Made by a program: the position numbers and the translations under genes. The notes under the pieces are model-generated. The model did no database searches. It saw only the letters and a program-made list of their open reading frames with translations, and was not told the DNA's origin. From contig CAKRAK010000024.1 of the NCBI GenBank assembly GCA_934294885.1, forward strand, positions 1-46,088: a stretch of 46,088 bases of DNA. Direction: 5' to 3'. Of the stretch, positions 9,158 to 17,106 are shown piece after piece; the stretch's first letter is position 1; each line of letters begins with the position of its first letter. Source of the DNA: an uncultured Lachnospiraceae bacterium. Its GTDB lineage: Bacteria; Bacillota; Clostridia; Lachnospirales; Lachnospiraceae.

Positions 9158-9763
9158 TTACTGTACAGTTGTATCACTATTACCGATTACAATATAGATA
9201 TCATAATGATCCAAACCGCTTCCTGTAACCGCATAAGAAGAGGCATCTACTGTTCCCACAACAATGGTTGCATCACTGCTGAAATAAGAAACCAGGTCTC
9301 CACCCATGCCTTCTTCCGCCACATAAATTTTTGTTGTGGCTTCACTGGATGCTGAATAATTACCAACCGCAACATTCGGGAATCCTGCACTTGAAAGCTT
9401 TGATGCCCATGAACCGGCAAGTCCTGATGTAGAGGTACTGTTCAGAACAAGAATATTCTTATCGGTTGAAGGGATATTCTGGATTTCTGTGGTAGGAGCT
9501 TCTGTTGTAACCTCTTCGGTAGTTGTTGCTTCCTCAGAAGCTGCTCCGTCACTGTTCACTGCATTATCCTGTTCTACCATGGCAGCCAGCTCCTCCGGTG
9601 TATATTCTGAACTTTCCACCGTACTATCTGCCAAATTCTTTTTATCCGAATTCACTTTTATAATGAAAAACACTCCGAAACCAAGTATTGCAATCGCAAC
9701 CAAAACAATTAAGGAACGTAAAAATGCTCCTCCAAATACCTTCATCATTGTTTTTTTGTCCAT
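9158..9763 (-). CDS. LytR C-terminal domain membrane protein
   Basis: A 201-aa single-pass protein. Membrane segment about 13-34, a Thr/Glu/Ala-rich linker (about 50-95), then a LytR_C domain: NILVLNSTSTSGLAGSWASK starts the domain, with the Gly-Leu-Ala motif and AGF typical of that family. LytR_C is found at the end of some LytR-CpsA-Psr wall-polymer ligases; here it stands alone without the catalytic part. The ATG follows TAGGAGGCGTCAAA. Co-directional with the WecG/TagA-like gene, 12 bp apart. The exact role is unknown; attachment to or sensing of wall polymers is a guess. Confidence 0.8.
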   Translation of the reverse strand: MDKKTMMKVFGGAFLRSLIVLVAIAILGFGVFFIIKVNSDKKNLADSTVESSEYTPEELAAMVEQDNAVNSDGAASEEATTTEEVTTEAPTTEIQNIPSTDKNILVLNSTSTSGLAGSWASKLSSAGFPNVAVGNYSASSEATTKIYVAEEGMGGDLVSYFSSDATIVVGTVDASSYAVTGSGLDHYDIYIVIGNSDTTVQ

Positions 9764-9815
9764 TTTGACGCCTCCTAAAAATACTCATAATTTAGCTTAG
9801 TATATCAGATTTCAT

Positions 9816-9844
9816 TTTTCATTTCAACCATTTCATGGTATAAT
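9816..9844 (+). promoter_or_regulatory. Sigma-A-type promoter for the short-chain dehydrogenase gene
   Basis: -35 TTTTCA (9816-9821), 17-bp spacer, perfect -10 TATAAT (9839-9844) on the plus strand. It is the only good plus-strand promoter in the gap before the dehydrogenase. The predicted RNA start (about 9851) is almost at the ATG of a small upstream ORF. Confidence 0.65.
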
Positions 9845-9852
9845 CTCTGTAT

Positions 9853-9966
9853 ATGTTCATCGTATCGGTACAACAAATATCCGCTATGATTCATACCATG
9901 TATGGCATTTTCGAAGAACGATTTACCTACAACCTTTATTTTATGATAACAGGAGAACAAATATGA
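9853..9966 (+). CDS. Possible 37-aa leader ORF overlapping the dehydrogenase start
   Basis: ATG at 9853, about 9 bp after the -10 box, so any translation would be leaderless or nearly so; there is no ribosome site. The ORF runs 37 codons and ends in TGA at 9964-9966, sharing the ATGA tetranucleotide with the dehydrogenase start. The peptide begins MFIVSVQQIS and ends FMITGEQI; no family recognised. The 4-bp overlap suggests coupled translation, but a chance ORF of this size is quite possible. Confidence 0.3.
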   Translation: MFIVSVQQISAMIHTMYGIFEERFTYNLYFMITGEQI

Positions 9967-10691
9967 CAACTTCAGCATTCATCACCGGTGCATCCAGAGG
10001 AATCGGAAAGGCCTGTGCTTTGGAACTGGCAGAGCGCTTTGATACAATAATTCTCAACTCCTTCCATAATCAGGATGCCTTATTGGAGACAAAAGAACAG
10101 GTTCAGAAAAAAGGGACTAACTGTCTGGCATATTGCGGCGACATCGGCAACTACCAATTTGTCAAAAACATGATTGAGGACATTAACAACCGGAACGTTA
10201 CCATAGATTTGTTGATTAACAATGCAGCCATCTCATATGTAGGGTTGCTGACAGATATGACCATCGAGAACTGGAATCAAATCATCCAAACGAACTTAAC
10301 TTCCGTCTTTAACTGCTGTAAAGAAATTGTTCCTTCCATGGTTCGTAATAAAAGAGGTCATATTATTAACATTTCATCCATGTGGGGATTAAGCGGTGCG
10401 TCCTGCGAGGTGGCATACAGCACAACAAAAGGCGGACTGAATGCTTTCACTCAGGCACTGGCTAAGGAACTGGCACCAAGCAGCATTACAGTAAATGCCA
10501 TTGCCTGCGGCACAATCAATACCTCAATGAATGACTGTTTTTCAGACGAAGAAATAAAGAATTTGGAAAACGACATCCCAATAGGACGTATGGGCACCTG
10601 CGAAGAGGTTGCAAGAATGGTTCGACTCATATACGAAAGCCCCCTTTATCTGACGGGGGAAATCATTAAGTTTGACGGAGGTTATCTGTAG
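9963..10691 (+). CDS. Short-chain dehydrogenase/reductase, FabG/YmfI-like
   Basis: NAD(P)H-dependent SDR of 242 aa. Cofactor motif TGASRGIG at 8-15, NNAA near 87, the catalytic Ser in NISSMWG, and the YxxxK motif (YSTTK) about 150-155; it ends in FDGGYL like FabG proteins. The segment SMWGLSGASCEV before the catalytic Tyr resembles what I recall of the YmfI subgroup, in which B. subtilis YmfI reduces 5-aminopentanone on elongation factor P; a generic 3-oxoacyl-ACP reductase is the alternative. No efp or fab genes are nearby to decide. AGGAGAACAAAT precedes the ATG. Its 3' end overlaps the convergent YibF-like gene by 26 bp. Confidence 0.88.
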   Translation: MTTSAFITGASRGIGKACALELAERFDTIILNSFHNQDALLETKEQVQKKGTNCLAYCGDIGNYQFVKNMIEDINNRNVTIDLLINNAAISYVGLLTDMTIENWNQIIQTNLTSVFNCCKEIVPSMVRNKRGHIINISSMWGLSGASCEVAYSTTKGGLNAFTQALAKELAPSSITVNAIACGTINTSMNDCFSDEEIKNLENDIPIGRMGTCEEVARMVRLIYESPLYLTGEIIKFDGGYL

Positions 10692-11445
10692 AGGTAACCT
10701 CTTTTTTTAACATATAAGCAACAATCAGGCTGCTCAGAGGAATAATCAAAAGACAGCCGGAAGCTCCGATTAAAAGACCTGAGATTTCCTGAAACAGGGA
10801 CTTTGAATTCAAAATGGCTGCCAGGGAATCATTGTTTTTCATAAACAAGATGGACAACATAATACTTTCTCCCAGGCCGGCGAAGAACAATGTATTAACC
10901 GTGGTTCCGAGAATATCCTTTCCCACATGCATGCCCGATACAAACAGCTCCTTTTGCGTCAGCTTCTTATTATTCTCATAAACCTCATTTACCGCTGTTG
11001 TAATGGCAACCGCCGTATCCATAATCGCCCCCAGCAGCCCGAACACTACCGCTGCAAGAGACACCATGCTCATGGACACATCCAGATTTCCGGACAGATA
11101 CATGCTTATCTCTTCATATTGTTCAATCTCATTATAGCCGCTGACTCCCGCTTTCCAAAGTACAGGGCCTGCCACAGCAATCACAAGCACCACCACAATT
11201 CCCACGGAAATGGCGGCCGCATGCATTTTCATATTCACTCCATTTTGCATATATAAAACCGTCAGCACAGAAAAACCGCAAACTACCAGTGTAATAAGAA
11301 CTGCCGGCACCCCCCATGCCATAAGATAAATACTAATGACAAGAGCGATAACGGTACGAATTAATGCAAAGAACGAGTCAATCCCTCTGTTTCCTCCGAC
11401 AATAAGCATTAAAACAAAAAGTATGATCAATAACGAAACAACCAT
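10666..11445 (-). CDS. YibE/F-family membrane protein (second of pair)
   Basis: A 259-aa polytopic membrane protein with about seven membrane segments. The central motif (GLLGAIMDTAVAITTAVNEV) is typical of the YibE/F family and closely echoes the equivalent segment of its upstream neighbour. The start follows AGGAGGCTTAA, and its ATG immediately abuts the stop codon of the preceding gene. The family's biochemical function is not established; L. lactis YibE/YibF were linked to nisin and bacteriocin sensitivity in older work as I recall it, so transport across the membrane is the usual guess. It is the last gene of the mtnN-luxS-yibE-yibF run. Confidence 0.85.
   Translation of the reverse strand: MVVSLLIILFVLMLIVGGNRGIDSFFALIRTVIALVISIYLMAWGVPAVLITLVVCGFSVLTVLYMQNGVNMKMHAAAISVGIVVVLVIAVAGPVLWKAGVSGYNEIEQYEEISMYLSGNLDVSMSMVSLAAVVFGLLGAIMDTAVAITTAVNEVYENNKKLTQKELFVSGMHVGKDILGTTVNTLFFAGLGESIMLSILFMKNNDSLAAILNSKSLFQEISGLLIGASGCLLIIPLSSLIVAYMLKKEVTSTDNLRQT
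10678..10708 (+). terminator. Rho-independent terminator of the dehydrogenase gene
   Basis: Perfect 7-bp stem GAGGTTA/TAACCTC followed by seven T. The stem contains the dehydrogenase stop codon, and its left arm lies inside the end of the convergent YibF-like gene. Confidence 0.9.
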
Positions 11446-12585
11446 TTAAGCCTCCTGTTCCCGATCTGTCGTTTTTTTCCTTTTTCTCAGATTCTTTCCG
11501 TAAAGTACGATTACAGAAAAAAATCCGGCAACAGGAATTGCCATGACAATGCCGATTCCACCCATCAAAAAACGAACAATTTCAAAGATCAAATGAAAAT
11601 GAATCAAATGATATAAGGTATAGCCATTATCAATCTTGATCACTACCAGCGGAATCGCCCCACTGATATAGGTAAACAACAGCACATTGATCATGGTTCC
11701 CATAATATCATATCCCATTTCCCGGATGGATTTTATAAGTGCCTTTAAGGAAATATCCGGTGAAGTTCCCAATATCTCCTGAACTCCGGATGTAATGGAA
11801 ATAGAAACATCCATAACCGCACCTAAGCTTCCCATTAAAATTCCCACCAAAAACAAATCGGATAAATCATCCGGATTCACTGCATATTCCATCATTTCAT
11901 AAGGAAGCCTCTCATTCAGGGTAAGGGTAATTTCATAAATTCCATAACATATCATCGTTGTTACCAGAGAAGCAGCGATTGCAACCCATGTTTTCTTATG
12001 AAAACCACCTGCGAACAATAGAGTGAGCACACTAAAAATAAGCATCATAACAAAAGCAATCCCTGTCATGTCCATTCCCTGCTGATATTTTCCAAGAGAT
12101 ACAAAAAATATACCCAGATTGATTATCAGGGAAAAACAGACCATAATGCCATGCTTCCGATTCAGGAAGAATAGTAGAAACAGAAAAATACCCAAAAGGG
12201 TAACGATATAAGTATCCCGTTTCTTTTGTGTAATGGTCCCCGATGTAACACTGCTGTTTGGAGATACAAACACAACATCCCCTTTTGTATATTTCTCATC
12301 ATTTACACCGGAAGAGGAATAGGTATTACGAATCGTAAGCTTCTTTCCGTTATGTTTTCCATTCAAAATAACGGCCGTCATTTTCTGATCATAATACCGT
12401 TCTTCCTCGTCATTCGGGCCTTCCTCTTTGTGGGAAAATTCATTTTCAACGGATATTATTTTTGCTATTGTTTCTTTATATAAGAAGGTATCATTTTTTA
12501 CAAAAATAACCATCACTGTAAATAGCAACAGCAATAAAATCCCTGTTTTTTTATTTATGGATAAATACTTTGCAAATTCTTTCAT
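11446..12585 (-). CDS. YibE/F-family membrane protein with extracytoplasmic N-terminal domain
   Basis: A 379-aa membrane protein. One N-terminal membrane anchor (about 13-30) is followed by an extracytoplasmic OB-like stretch to about 125, then seven or so membrane helices carrying the family motif GSLGAVMDVSISITSGVQEI. It begins 3 bp after the luxS stop codon with no strong ribosome site of its own, pointing to translational coupling with luxS, and abuts the second YibE/F gene. The two probably form one complex. The function is unproven; the position directly behind luxS raises the possibility of handling a LuxS-pathway product (inference). Confidence 0.87.
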   Translation of the reverse strand: MKEFAKYLSINKKTGILLLLLFTVMVIFVKNDTFLYKETIAKIISVENEFSHKEEGPNDEEERYYDQKMTAVILNGKHNGKKLTIRNTYSSSGVNDEKYTKGDVVFVSPNSSVTSGTITQKKRDTYIVTLLGIFLFLLFFLNRKHGIMVCFSLIINLGIFFVSLGKYQQGMDMTGIAFVMMLIFSVLTLLFAGGFHKKTWVAIAASLVTTMICYGIYEITLTLNERLPYEMMEYAVNPDDLSDLFLVGILMGSLGAVMDVSISITSGVQEILGTSPDISLKALIKSIREMGYDIMGTMINVLLFTYISGAIPLVVIKIDNGYTLYHLIHFHLIFEIVRFLMGGIGIVMAIPVAGFFSVIVLYGKNLRKRKKTTDREQEA

Positions 12586-12588
12586 ATT

Positions 12589-13068
12589 CTATGCCGGATA
12601 ATGTAACCGTTCCTCCGTAATATTCAAAAGTACTTCCTCATAATATTTCTTTGCAACATACTTTGCCATATTCAAATTCATATCCAGATAATTACCGCAG
12701 TCCCTTGCACAGGCCCCCGGAACCTCTCCTTCAAAATCCTTCATAAATACAAACATTTCTTTTACTAAATCAACAATATCCTCTGACTCATAGTCTCCTG
12801 CCAACACAAGATAAAATCCGGTTCTGCAGCCCATAGGACCAAAATAAATCACTTTATCCTTGTAATCCTTGTGATTTCTTAAAAATGTAGCACCTAAATG
12901 TTCTAACGTATGAACCTCCGCAGTGTTCAGAACCGGTTCAAAATTCGGTCTTGTCATACGCAGATCAAAGGTTGTTATCATTTCCTTTCCAACAGTATCT
13001 TTTCTGGATACATAAATTCCCGGAAGTAAAGTCAAATGATTCACTGTAAAGCTTGCTATTTTTTCCAT
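12589..13068 (-). CDS. luxS: S-ribosylhomocysteine lyase (autoinducer-2 synthase)
   Basis: Cleaves S-ribosylhomocysteine to homocysteine and DPD, the precursor of AI-2. It has 159 aa, the normal length. The metal-binding HTLEH motif is at 53-57, the catalytic Cys in GPMGCRTGFY at about 83, and the third metal ligand Cys in GACARDCGNY at about 126. It works directly after the nucleosidase MtnN, whose gene lies upstream on the same strand beyond a palindromic repeat, so the two steps of S-adenosylhomocysteine detoxification are side by side. AAGGAGCTTAAT precedes the ATG. Confidence 0.97.
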   Translation of the reverse strand: MEKIASFTVNHLTLLPGIYVSRKDTVGKEMITTFDLRMTRPNFEPVLNTAEVHTLEHLGATFLRNHKDYKDKVIYFGPMGCRTGFYLVLAGDYESEDIVDLVKEMFVFMKDFEGEVPGACARDCGNYLDMNLNMAKYVAKKYYEEVLLNITEERLHYPA

Positions 13069-13103
13069 ATTAAGCTCCTTTCAAATTCTGTTTATAATAG
13101 GCA

Positions 13104-13207
13104 ATTGCAAAACGCTTTTCCTCGTTAAGTACCGGTGTGCTGCAAGAGCCTGCTTATATATCATATTAAATTTTCATAATTGATATCGATTATTGGGCGT
13201 TTTGCAA
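13104..13207. repeat. Palindromic element copy B (right-half type)
   Basis: 104 bp bounded by a perfect 11-bp inverted repeat, TTGCAAAACGC at 13104 and GCGTTTTGCAA at 13197. The interior has the sequence CTCGTTAAGTACCGG followed by GAGCCTGCTTATATA, matching the right half of the complete element at 35341-35557. It lies between mtnN and luxS, inside their probable transcript. Confidence 0.8.
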
Positions 13208-13244
13208 ACACCTGTCTGTCTATATTCGGGTAGTCCTCTTACAT

Positions 13245-13940
13245 TTATGCCAGCTCCCGGCACAATGCCAGAAGTAATTTTACGGAATTTGCAATTGCCT
13301 TTGCCTCAAAGGTCGGATAATCCATTGTAGCGGAATCATCTGCCTTATCGGAAATTGCCCGGATGATCAGAAAGGGAATATGGTTCAGATACGCCGCATG
13401 TCCAATGGCAGCGCCCTCCATTTCCGTGCAATATCCCGCAAAATTGTCAATCAGCCACTGCTTCTTTTCCTTATCGGAAATAAACTGGTCTCCACTTACG
13501 ATTCGACCCTCAAATATGGAAACCTCCGGAATCACTTTCTCGCACACACGCTTTGTAATACTCCGAAGCTTTTCATCTGCTGCAAAGGACAAGGTATCCA
13601 TTCTCGGAATCTGACCAAGCTCGTAACCAAAATTAACAGCATCCATATCATGCTCTACCGTATCTGTCGAAAGAACAATATCTCCAATGTTAATATCCGG
13701 ATTTAATGAACCGGCAATTCCTGTATTGATTACTGTGTCCACAGAAAAATCGTCCACAAGAATCTGTGTACAGATTCCTGCATTTACCTTACCGATTCCC
13801 GAACGGACTACAACAACAGGATGTCCACTGATTTCTCCCTTGTAAAACTCCATACCGGCTTTTTTTTCTACGGATACATTCTCCATGTTTTCTTTAATTT
13901 TCGCCACCTCTTCATCCATGGCACCAATAATTCCTAACAT
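13245..13940 (-). CDS. mtnN: 5'-methylthioadenosine/S-adenosylhomocysteine nucleosidase
   Basis: Hydrolyses methylthioadenosine and S-adenosylhomocysteine to adenine and the thio-ribose; the latter product feeds LuxS. About 231 aa with start MLGIIGAMDEEV, chosen because AAAGGAGAT lies 9 bp upstream; an in-frame ATG 16 codons earlier extends into repeat sequence and lacks a site. Visible motifs: catalytic Glu in AMDEEV, substrate-binding EMEGAAIGH, and catalytic Asp in AISDKADDSA near the C-terminus. The gene is bracketed by two half-copies of a palindromic element (13104-13207 and 13978-14100). Confidence 0.96.
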   Translation of the reverse strand: MLGIIGAMDEEVAKIKENMENVSVEKKAGMEFYKGEISGHPVVVVRSGIGKVNAGICTQILVDDFSVDTVINTGIAGSLNPDINIGDIVLSTDTVEHDMDAVNFGYELGQIPRMDTLSFAADEKLRSITKRVCEKVIPEVSIFEGRIVSGDQFISDKEKKQWLIDNFAGYCTEMEGAAIGHAAYLNHIPFLIIRAISDKADDSATMDYPTFEAKAIANSVKLLLALCRELA

Positions 13941-13977
13941 TTTCCATATCTCCTTTTTCTTCTTTTCCATCAGATAA

Positions 13978-14100
13978 TTGCAAAACACTCAGTAACCCAT
14001 ACCATCTGTGCAAAATTTAATACGGATATATTGCAGGCACGCTTTCGCTTCATCCCCGCACAGCAGTACTAAACTGGGAATACGCAAACGCTTTTCTTAA
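13978..14100. repeat. Palindromic element copy C (left-half type)
   Basis: About 120 bp beginning TTGCAAAACAC and containing AATTTAATACGGATATAT, GCAGGCACGC, and CAGCAGTACTAAAC, then AATACGCAAACGCTTTT. It matches the left half and central loop of the complete element at 35341-35557, and stops near CTTAAC where the right half should begin. Its reverse complement resembles copy B. It forms the leader region of mtnN on the minus strand. Confidence 0.78.
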
Positions 14101-14106
14101 CATCCA

Positions 14107-15285
14107 TTAATAGGCCCTAAACAGCTTCACAAAGAAGCGTGCAATTTTGTAAATTGGTGTTTCCAGCTTCCGTCTGGCATTTTTCAGCTCTTTTCGTATC
14201 GGAATATGCTGTGGGCAATGACCTTCGCATTTTCCACATTCTACACATTTAGATGCCGCAGAGCTGTTCTTGCGCAAGGCGGTACACATCAGATATTCCT
14301 TATAAGCAGTGTACAACCCATCCGAATAACAACGATTATACGCGGCAAAGGTTCCCGGAATATCCACGCCCATAGGACATGGCATACAATAACCGCATCC
14401 GGTACATCCCACCTTTATTTTTTTGTTAATGGCTGCAACCACCTGCTGCAGCATTTCTTCTTCCTCTTTATGAAGCTCTCCAACCTCTACTGTGGACGCT
14501 GTATGGATGTTATCTTCAACCATTTCAAGGGAATTCATACCGGATAAAACACAGGTTACCTCCGGTTGATTCCACAGCCAGCGCAATGCCCATTGAACCG
14601 GTGTATATTTTACCGGATAATTTTCGAATACCTTTCTGGCATCCTCCGGCAGATTATTTACCAGTCTTCCGCCCCGAAGAGGTTCCATGATAATAACCGG
14701 AAGCCCTTTCTGACTGGCATAATTTAAGCCTTTTCTTCCTGCCTGAGAGTTCTCATCCATATAATTATACTGAATCTGGCAAAAATCCCAATCATATGCA
14801 TCCACCAACTGGCAGAACATATCCGAATTACCGTGATAAGAAAATCCAACCTGCCGGATGGCTCCGCTTTTTTTCTTTGCCTCTAACCACTCTATAATAC
14901 CAAGCTGCTTCAATCTCTCCCATGTTGCAATGTCTGTCAGCATGTGCATCAGATAATAATCCACATAATCCGTCTGTAACCGTTGAAGCTGTTCATCAAA
15001 ATACCGGTCCATGCTGTCTGCCTTTTTAATCAGATAATGAGGAAGCTTCGTTGCAATCTTAACATTCTCACGAATACCATTCTTTGCCAGAATTTTACCC
15101 AATGCAACCTCGCTTCCCGGGTATACATAAGCGGTATCGTAATAATTTACTCCACCCTGATAGGCTGCCATAATCTCTTTTTCAGCCTTATCCATATCAA
15201 TTTTTCCACCACTTTGGGTAAAACGCATGCATCCATATCCTAATATGGAAATGTCATTTCCATAACGGTCTGTACGATAATTCAT
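14107..15285 (-). CDS. Aldo/keto reductase with C-terminal dicluster ferredoxin domain
   Basis: About 392 aa. Residues 1-280 are an aldo/keto reductase TIM barrel (YGCMRF, the catalytic Asp and Tyr in YDTAYVYPG, and GGRLVNNLP). The C-terminal 100 residues carry two 4Fe-4S motifs, CTGCGYCMPCP and CVECGKCEGHCP. Proteins of this type are common in anaerobes and are thought to be oxidoreductases linked to ferredoxin; the substrate is unknown. The start MNYRTDRYG is chosen because TGGAGGCAATT lies just before it. It starts 12 bp after the stop of the sigma-like gene, so the two are probably co-transcribed. Confidence 0.9.
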   Translation of the reverse strand: MNYRTDRYGNDISILGYGCMRFTQSGGKIDMDKAEKEIMAAYQGGVNYYDTAYVYPGSEVALGKILAKNGIRENVKIATKLPHYLIKKADSMDRYFDEQLQRLQTDYVDYYLMHMLTDIATWERLKQLGIIEWLEAKKKSGAIRQVGFSYHGNSDMFCQLVDAYDWDFCQIQYNYMDENSQAGRKGLNYASQKGLPVIIMEPLRGGRLVNNLPEDARKVFENYPVKYTPVQWALRWLWNQPEVTCVLSGMNSLEMVEDNIHTASTVEVGELHKEEEEMLQQVVAAINKKIKVGCTGCGYCMPCPMGVDIPGTFAAYNRCYSDGLYTAYKEYLMCTALRKNSSAASKCVECGKCEGHCPQHIPIRKELKNARRKLETPIYKIARFFVKLFRAY

Positions 15286-15297
15286 AATTGCCTCCAT

Positions 15298-16035
15298 TTA
15301 CTTTTTTGAATTTGCTTCTTCCATTATATCCTGCAAGGCTTCCAATTCTGATTCAGCGATTTTCGTATACTCGGCTAATTCCTTTAAAGTCGGAACTGCA
15401 TTATTTTCTTCCGTAAGAATTGTTTTGGCTGCATTCACCAGATTAATTTTTCCCACAATGCTGTCTTCCATCTCTTTTGCATCCCGGATTTGAGCCGCAT
15501 ATTCCATAATTCCACGTTCCACCGCCTGACGTAATAACTCCTCAGGGTCATTTTTTTCCATGCTTCCGCAAAGTCTGGACAATTCCATAAACAGGGCAAT
15601 ATTACCTTCCTGCACCAAATCCTCTAATAACAGTTTTTCTTCCAGATACTGTTGTGCAATATCCGTAACCCGTACCAGCCATGCATGGGATATTTTTTCG
15701 ATGACAGAATCATCTCCCTGAAGCAGCAGCCGATAAAATCCGTTTACCTCCTCCTCCGAGTAGGTATTCAACTGTTCCAATTCATCCAGATACATCTGAT
15801 ATACATTCAGCTCATCCTCGGATTCAGACGTCTCCTCTTCCGGTTTTTTCTCTTCTTTTTCCTTGTAGTTTTCCGGGTTTGTCAGGTAATCGATTACCAT
15901 CGCCTTCTGGCTTCCATCCAAATCCATATCCTTAAAATATCCAAGCATTGCCTCTTCGCTCATCATTGTTTCAGAAGTTGCAATAATTTCCTTTACACTG
16001 TTAAGTGTTTCCAAAAAAGTATGTTGATCTACCAT
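15298..16035 (-). CDS. Degenerate sigma-70-like protein lacking region 4
   Basis: A 245-aa acidic protein, annotated here from motif likeness only. The N-terminal 60 residues resemble sigma region 1.1, a Glu/Lys-rich linker follows (about 63-75), then a region 1.2/2-like part: YLDELEQLNTYSEEE, a segment LEDLVQEGNIAL that matches the core-binding region 2.2, and LLRQAVERGIME in place of the WWIRQAI segment. VPTLKELAEYTKI resembles region 3. The aromatic melting residues of region 2.3, the promoter-recognition helix 2.4 and the whole of region 4 are absent. It might bind core polymerase or an anti-sigma without recognising promoters (inference). GAGGAAAAA precedes the ATG. Confidence 0.65.
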   Translation of the reverse strand: MVDQHTFLETLNSVKEIIATSETMMSEEAMLGYFKDMDLDGSQKAMVIDYLTNPENYKEKEEKKPEEETSESEDELNVYQMYLDELEQLNTYSEEEVNGFYRLLLQGDDSVIEKISHAWLVRVTDIAQQYLEEKLLLEDLVQEGNIALFMELSRLCGSMEKNDPEELLRQAVERGIMEYAAQIRDAKEMEDSIVGKINLVNAAKTILTEENNAVPTLKELAEYTKIAESELEALQDIMEEANSKK

Positions 16036-16088
16036 TTTTTCCTCATTTCTTTCTTAATTTCAATTATGCTTCAAACAATTCCTTAATG

Positions 16089-16898
16089 TTATTCATTTTT
16101 TCTTAGTATATCCAGTGTATGTGCTCCCGCACCAATCAAATCCTGACGCTCACAAACAGACAGATGATACTGTAAATACATCTGAAAGCTTTCCTCATCC
16201 ATGCCATTCAATGTGGGACGTATATAATCCGACGCTCCATCCGGAGAAATAATCAGTTCACGGCTAAGACCTGCTGCATCATTTAGCCGGTTAATATCCT
16301 CTATGCGGACATAATCATACAATCCCTCTTCCGTGCCTATGGAATGAAAATCCGGAGTCAGTTTTCCCTGTTCCATACATTCTTTTATATGATTTTCCTT
16401 AAATGCATACGTAATCACACAATATTCATTCATGCAATAAGCCACCAGAATATAGCCTCCCGGCTTTGTAACCCGTTTTGCCTCTAGTAATGCTTTCTTC
16501 TTATCCTCAAAGGTATACAGATGATACATCGGACCAAATACAAGAGTCAGGTCAAAGGTCTCAGCTTCAAATCGTTTCAGCTTCATGGCGTTTCCCTGAT
16601 ATGCCTTTACCTTTTCTCCTGCGTTTTTCTTAAGGATTCCAAGGTTGTATTTTACAAGCTCCAATGCCGTCACGTCATATCCCTGATCTGCCAAGGCAAT
16701 GGAATATCTTCCGGTTCCCGCTCCTACATCCAAAATCTTAAGCTCTGATTTGGCTTTGGAACCAGAAAGCTTTTCCAGACATTTTTCAATATACACCATG
16801 GACGTATAAAACTCCACCTGACCATGGCGGCTGGTAAGACGCTTATCCTCATTGAATTTATTATAATATTTTTCAAGAGCAGTCATTTCTTTTGCCAT
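16089..16898 (-). CDS. Class I SAM-dependent methyltransferase
   Basis: About 269 aa with start MAKEMTALEKYYNKF, preceded by CGGAGGATATT. Motif I is ILDVGAGTGRYSIALA, followed by the acidic residue of motif II (VTALELV) and motif IV (FDLTLVFGPMYHL), the usual Rossmann methyltransferase order. The motif FGPMYHL is common in small-molecule methyltransferases of Firmicutes. The substrate cannot be told from sequence. It has its own strong promoter and is divergent from nth. The sigma-like and aldo/keto reductase genes follow on the same strand and may share its transcript. Confidence 0.88.
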   Translation of the reverse strand: MAKEMTALEKYYNKFNEDKRLTSRHGQVEFYTSMVYIEKCLEKLSGSKAKSELKILDVGAGTGRYSIALADQGYDVTALELVKYNLGILKKNAGEKVKAYQGNAMKLKRFEAETFDLTLVFGPMYHLYTFEDKKKALLEAKRVTKPGGYILVAYCMNEYCVITYAFKENHIKECMEQGKLTPDFHSIGTEEGLYDYVRIEDINRLNDAAGLSRELIISPDGASDYIRPTLNGMDEESFQMYLQYHLSVCERQDLIGAGAHTLDILRKNE

Positions 16899-16956
16899 AA
16901 TATCCTCCGAAAAATCATTTTGAATCTGCAATATAGAACAAAGCATACGTTTCCTT

Positions 16957-16984
16957 ATTATACAATACTTTTGTGGGATTTCAA
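16957..16984 (-). promoter_or_regulatory. Promoter of the methyltransferase gene
   Basis: Minus-strand -35 TTGAAA (16979-16984), 16-bp spacer, -10 TATAAT (16957-16962). The predicted RNA start near 16950 supports the chosen downstream start codon at 16898. Confidence 0.8.
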
Positions 16985-17034
16985 ACGATATTTTCAGACA
17001 TTTCGCTTCTGACCGGATAAGTGGAAAATCTGCT

Positions 17035-17063
17035 TTGACATTACCGCTTCATTATAATATGAT
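17035..17063 (+). promoter_or_regulatory. Strong sigma-A promoter of nth
   Basis: Perfect -35 TTGACA (17035-17040), 17-bp spacer, -10 TATGAT (17058-17063) on the plus strand. It rules out translation starts upstream of about 17070 for nth. Confidence 0.88.
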
Positions 17064-17106
17064 ACGGATTAGAATAAAAAGAATTGGAAAAGGAAGCGGA
17101 TATCCC

